Shown here piece by piece: positions 62,542 to 64,000 of a stretch of 64,000 nucleotides of DNA; the stretch's first letter is position 1; every line of letters starts with the position of its first letter. The notes under the pieces were generated by a model. It had not been told where the DNA came from and ran no database searches. It worked only from the letters and a program-made list of their open reading frames with translations. Source of the stretch: Clostridia bacterium (GTDB lineage Bacteria > Bacillota > Clostridia > Oscillospirales > Oscillospiraceae); NCBI GenBank assembly GCA_009929315.1, contig SAAS01000007.1:1-64000 (forward strand), in the 5' to 3' direction. A program made the translations under genes and the position numbers.

Positions 62542-64000
62542 GACGGCCTTTTATCCGAAGCTCGCCTCCCAGAACATCCGAAGGAACAAGCAGTTCTATC
62601 TGCCCTTTATCCTTACCTGTATTGCAACGACGGCACTTTTCTATATTATGTGCTTTCTGACCTTCAATGAGGGCACGGGCAACATGCCGGGCACCGAGTA
62701 CATTTCCTTTATACTAAACCTCGGCTGCATAGTAATCGGACTTTTTTCCGCAATCTTTCTTTTCTACACGAACAGCTTTCTTATGAAGCGCCGCCAAAAG
62801 GAACTGGGCCTTTATAATATCCTCGGCATGGGGAAAGGCAATATTGCCGCCGTGCTGTTCTTTGAAACGATTTTTGTTTTGCTCATAACGCTCGTTTTCG
62901 GTCTTGCTCTGGGCATTTTGCTCTCAAAGCTGACACTTCTACTGCTGTGCAAGCTGATTAGCTTTACTGTCCCCTACGGCTTTGAAATTTCCGTAAAGGG
63001 ACTAATTTACAGCGGCTGCCTCTTTTGCGGTATTTTTTTGCTGATTCTCATTTCAAACCTCGTGCGCATTAAGCTTTCCAAGCCTATTGAGTTGCTTTAC
63101 GGCGGAAATGTTGGCGAGAAAGAGCCCAAGACCAGATGGATTCTTGCCATTTTAGGTATTCTGGCCCTCGGAGCCGGCTACTACATCGCCATCACAACCG
63201 AAGCGCCCTTGCAGGCAATTATGCTTTTCTTTGTCGCTGTCGTGCTCGTCATAATCGGCACCTACCTGCTCTTCACCGCGAGCAGCATCGCCCTGCTAAA
63301 GCGGCTTAGAAGCAGACCCAATTACTATTATAAAACCCGGCACTTCATTCCCGTTTCCGGAATGATTTACCGTATGAAGCAAAACGCCGTGGGCCTTGCC
63401 AATATTTGCATACTTGCAACTATGGTTCTCGTTATGGTTTCAGGTACGGTCTGTCTTTATCTCGGAACGGACGACGCGCTGGAAACGGCCTACCCCACCG
63501 ATATAATCGTTGAAGTCGGAGCGCCCGCAGGAAATGCCCGTGAAACTCTAAAGGCTGCTATCGCAGAGGCGGTTGCCGAAAGCGGTCTTCATATGACAAA
63601 TATCAGCGACCTTTCCTATCTCGACTTTGCTGCAACACGCGAAGGCAACGATTTCGGAGACGATTTCACCTCCTACGTCAATCCCAGCGATAACGCATAC
63701 TTGTTTTTCATCTCGGTCTCCGAATATAAAAGATTTTCCGGTGAGGACGCGGTTTTAAGCTCAAACGAGGCTCTTGCTTTTGCAAAAGACTCAAAGCTTA
63801 CTGACAGCTTTAGCTGCTTCGGAAAAGACTTCACGATCAAAAAGTGGCTGACAGCCTTCCCCGCGGTCTCGCAGAAAGCCTCCGTCGTTTCCGAGGACTA
63901 TTTCTTCGTGGTTTCCGACGAAACCTTCGAGGAGATTAATGCCGTGCAGACGGCGAACACCGTGACCTGGTATTACGGCTTCGACGTAGGCGGAACATTG
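62534..64000 (+). CDS. BceB-like ABC permease, 3' end beyond the window
   Basis: At least 489 codons, open to the right edge. N-terminal TM, FtsX-like domain (MKRRQKELGLYNILGMGKGN), further TMs and the start of the large extracellular domain that binds peptide antibiotics in BceB. The ATG overlaps the ATPase stop by 8 bases. With ATPase, kinase and regulator it makes a complete sensing and detoxification module. Confidence 0.92.
   Translation, partial: MRKTAFYPKLASQNIRRNKQFYLPFILTCIATTALFYIMCFLTFNEGTGNMPGTEYISFILNLGCIVIGLFSAIFLFYTNSFLMKRRQKELGLYNILGMGKGNIAAVLFFETIFVLLITLVFGLALGILLSKLTLLLLCKLISFTVPYGFEISVKGLIYSGCLFCGIFLLILISNLVRIKLSKPIELLYGGNVGEKEPKTRWILAILGILALGAGYYIAITTEAPLQAIMLFFVAVVLVIIGTYLLFTASSIALLKRLRSRPNYYYKTRHFIPVSGMIYRMKQNAVGLANICILATMVLVMVSGTVCLYLGTDDALETAYPTDIIVEVGAPAGNARETLKAAIAEAVAESGLHMTNISDLSYLDFAATREGNDFGDDFTSYVNPSDNAYLFFISVSEYKRFSGEDAVLSSNEALAFAKDSKLTDSFSCFGKDFTIKKWLTAFPAVSQKASVVSEDYFFVVSDETFEEINAVQTANTVTWYYGFDVGGTL

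Overview
The window reads as chromosome of an anaerobic, single-membrane Bacillota bacterium, most likely a clostridial (Oscillospiraceae-like) species. The support is LPXTG pilins with class C sortases, S-layer-homology (SLH) proteins, a DivIVA-like coiled coil, PadR and Bce-type modules, type III glutamine synthetase GlnN, a split ferredoxin-containing glutamate synthase, EFR1-type flavodoxin/ferredoxin, AGGAGG ribosome sites and consensus sigma-A promoters. The species assignment is inference. I saw no prophage, IS element, CRISPR array, rRNA or tRNA.

Layout. (1) 1-1114: a truncated SLH protein (minus); 1451-1840: mscL. (2) 2012-11150 (minus): a sortase-dependent pilus/adhesin operon. Its order of transcription is DivIVA-like protein, signal peptidase I, large LPETG adhesin, major LPGTG pilin, two sortases, minor LPQTG pilin. 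Its leader carries three consecutive cyclic-di-GMP class I (GEMM-I) riboswitches, each followed by its own terminator hairpin. (3) 11443-18420: MarR regulator with twin palindromic operators, a small unknown protein, a YknXYZ/MacAB-type efflux set and an SLH protein. (4) 18418-23226: CorA, LUD protein, pyrophosphatase, PhoU-like/PiT phosphate uptake, DedA. (5) 23473-26330: polar amino-acid ABC transporter under a lysine riboswitch, which points to lysine as substrate. (6) 26449-28182: membrane thioredoxin, CcdA and ArsC; then a HEAT-like protein and an EFR1 flavodoxin-ferredoxin. (7) 30099-42834: nitrogen region. A minus-strand operon encodes five-part glutamate synthase, GlnA, an ANTAR regulator and CTP synthase; divergent to it are glnN and asnB. 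Both divergent leaders begin with a hairpin bearing the same AAAGGC hexaloop, overlapped by an intrinsic terminator, which suggests ANTAR-type antitermination. (8) 42867-47445: GNAT, a 49-aa protein, NhaC antiporter, FMN riboswitch plus riboflavin transporter, flavodoxin, secG. (9) 47452-50657: a CoA-transferase behind a near-perfect sigma-54 promoter, with a divergent sigma-54 activator. (10) 50747-55829: citrate synthase diverging from aconitase and isocitrate dehydrogenase, the oxidative branch to 2-oxoglutarate. (11) 55889-57895: rodA and radC. (12) 58044-64000: PadR, DUF1700, DUF4097, a BceRS-like two-component system and a BceAB-like transporter, the last gene cut by the window end.

How it fits together. 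Citrate synthase, aconitase and isocitrate dehydrogenase make 2-oxoglutarate. GlnN/GlnA, glutamate synthase and AsnB fix ammonium into glutamine, glutamate and asparagine, and PyrG uses glutamine for CTP. RNA-level control is unusually dense: three c-di-GMP aptamers, one lysine aptamer, one FMN aptamer and two hexaloop attenuators in about 45 kb. The most interesting items are the triple c-di-GMP riboswitch over a sortase-pilus operon and the twin AAAGGC attenuators beside an ANTAR gene.
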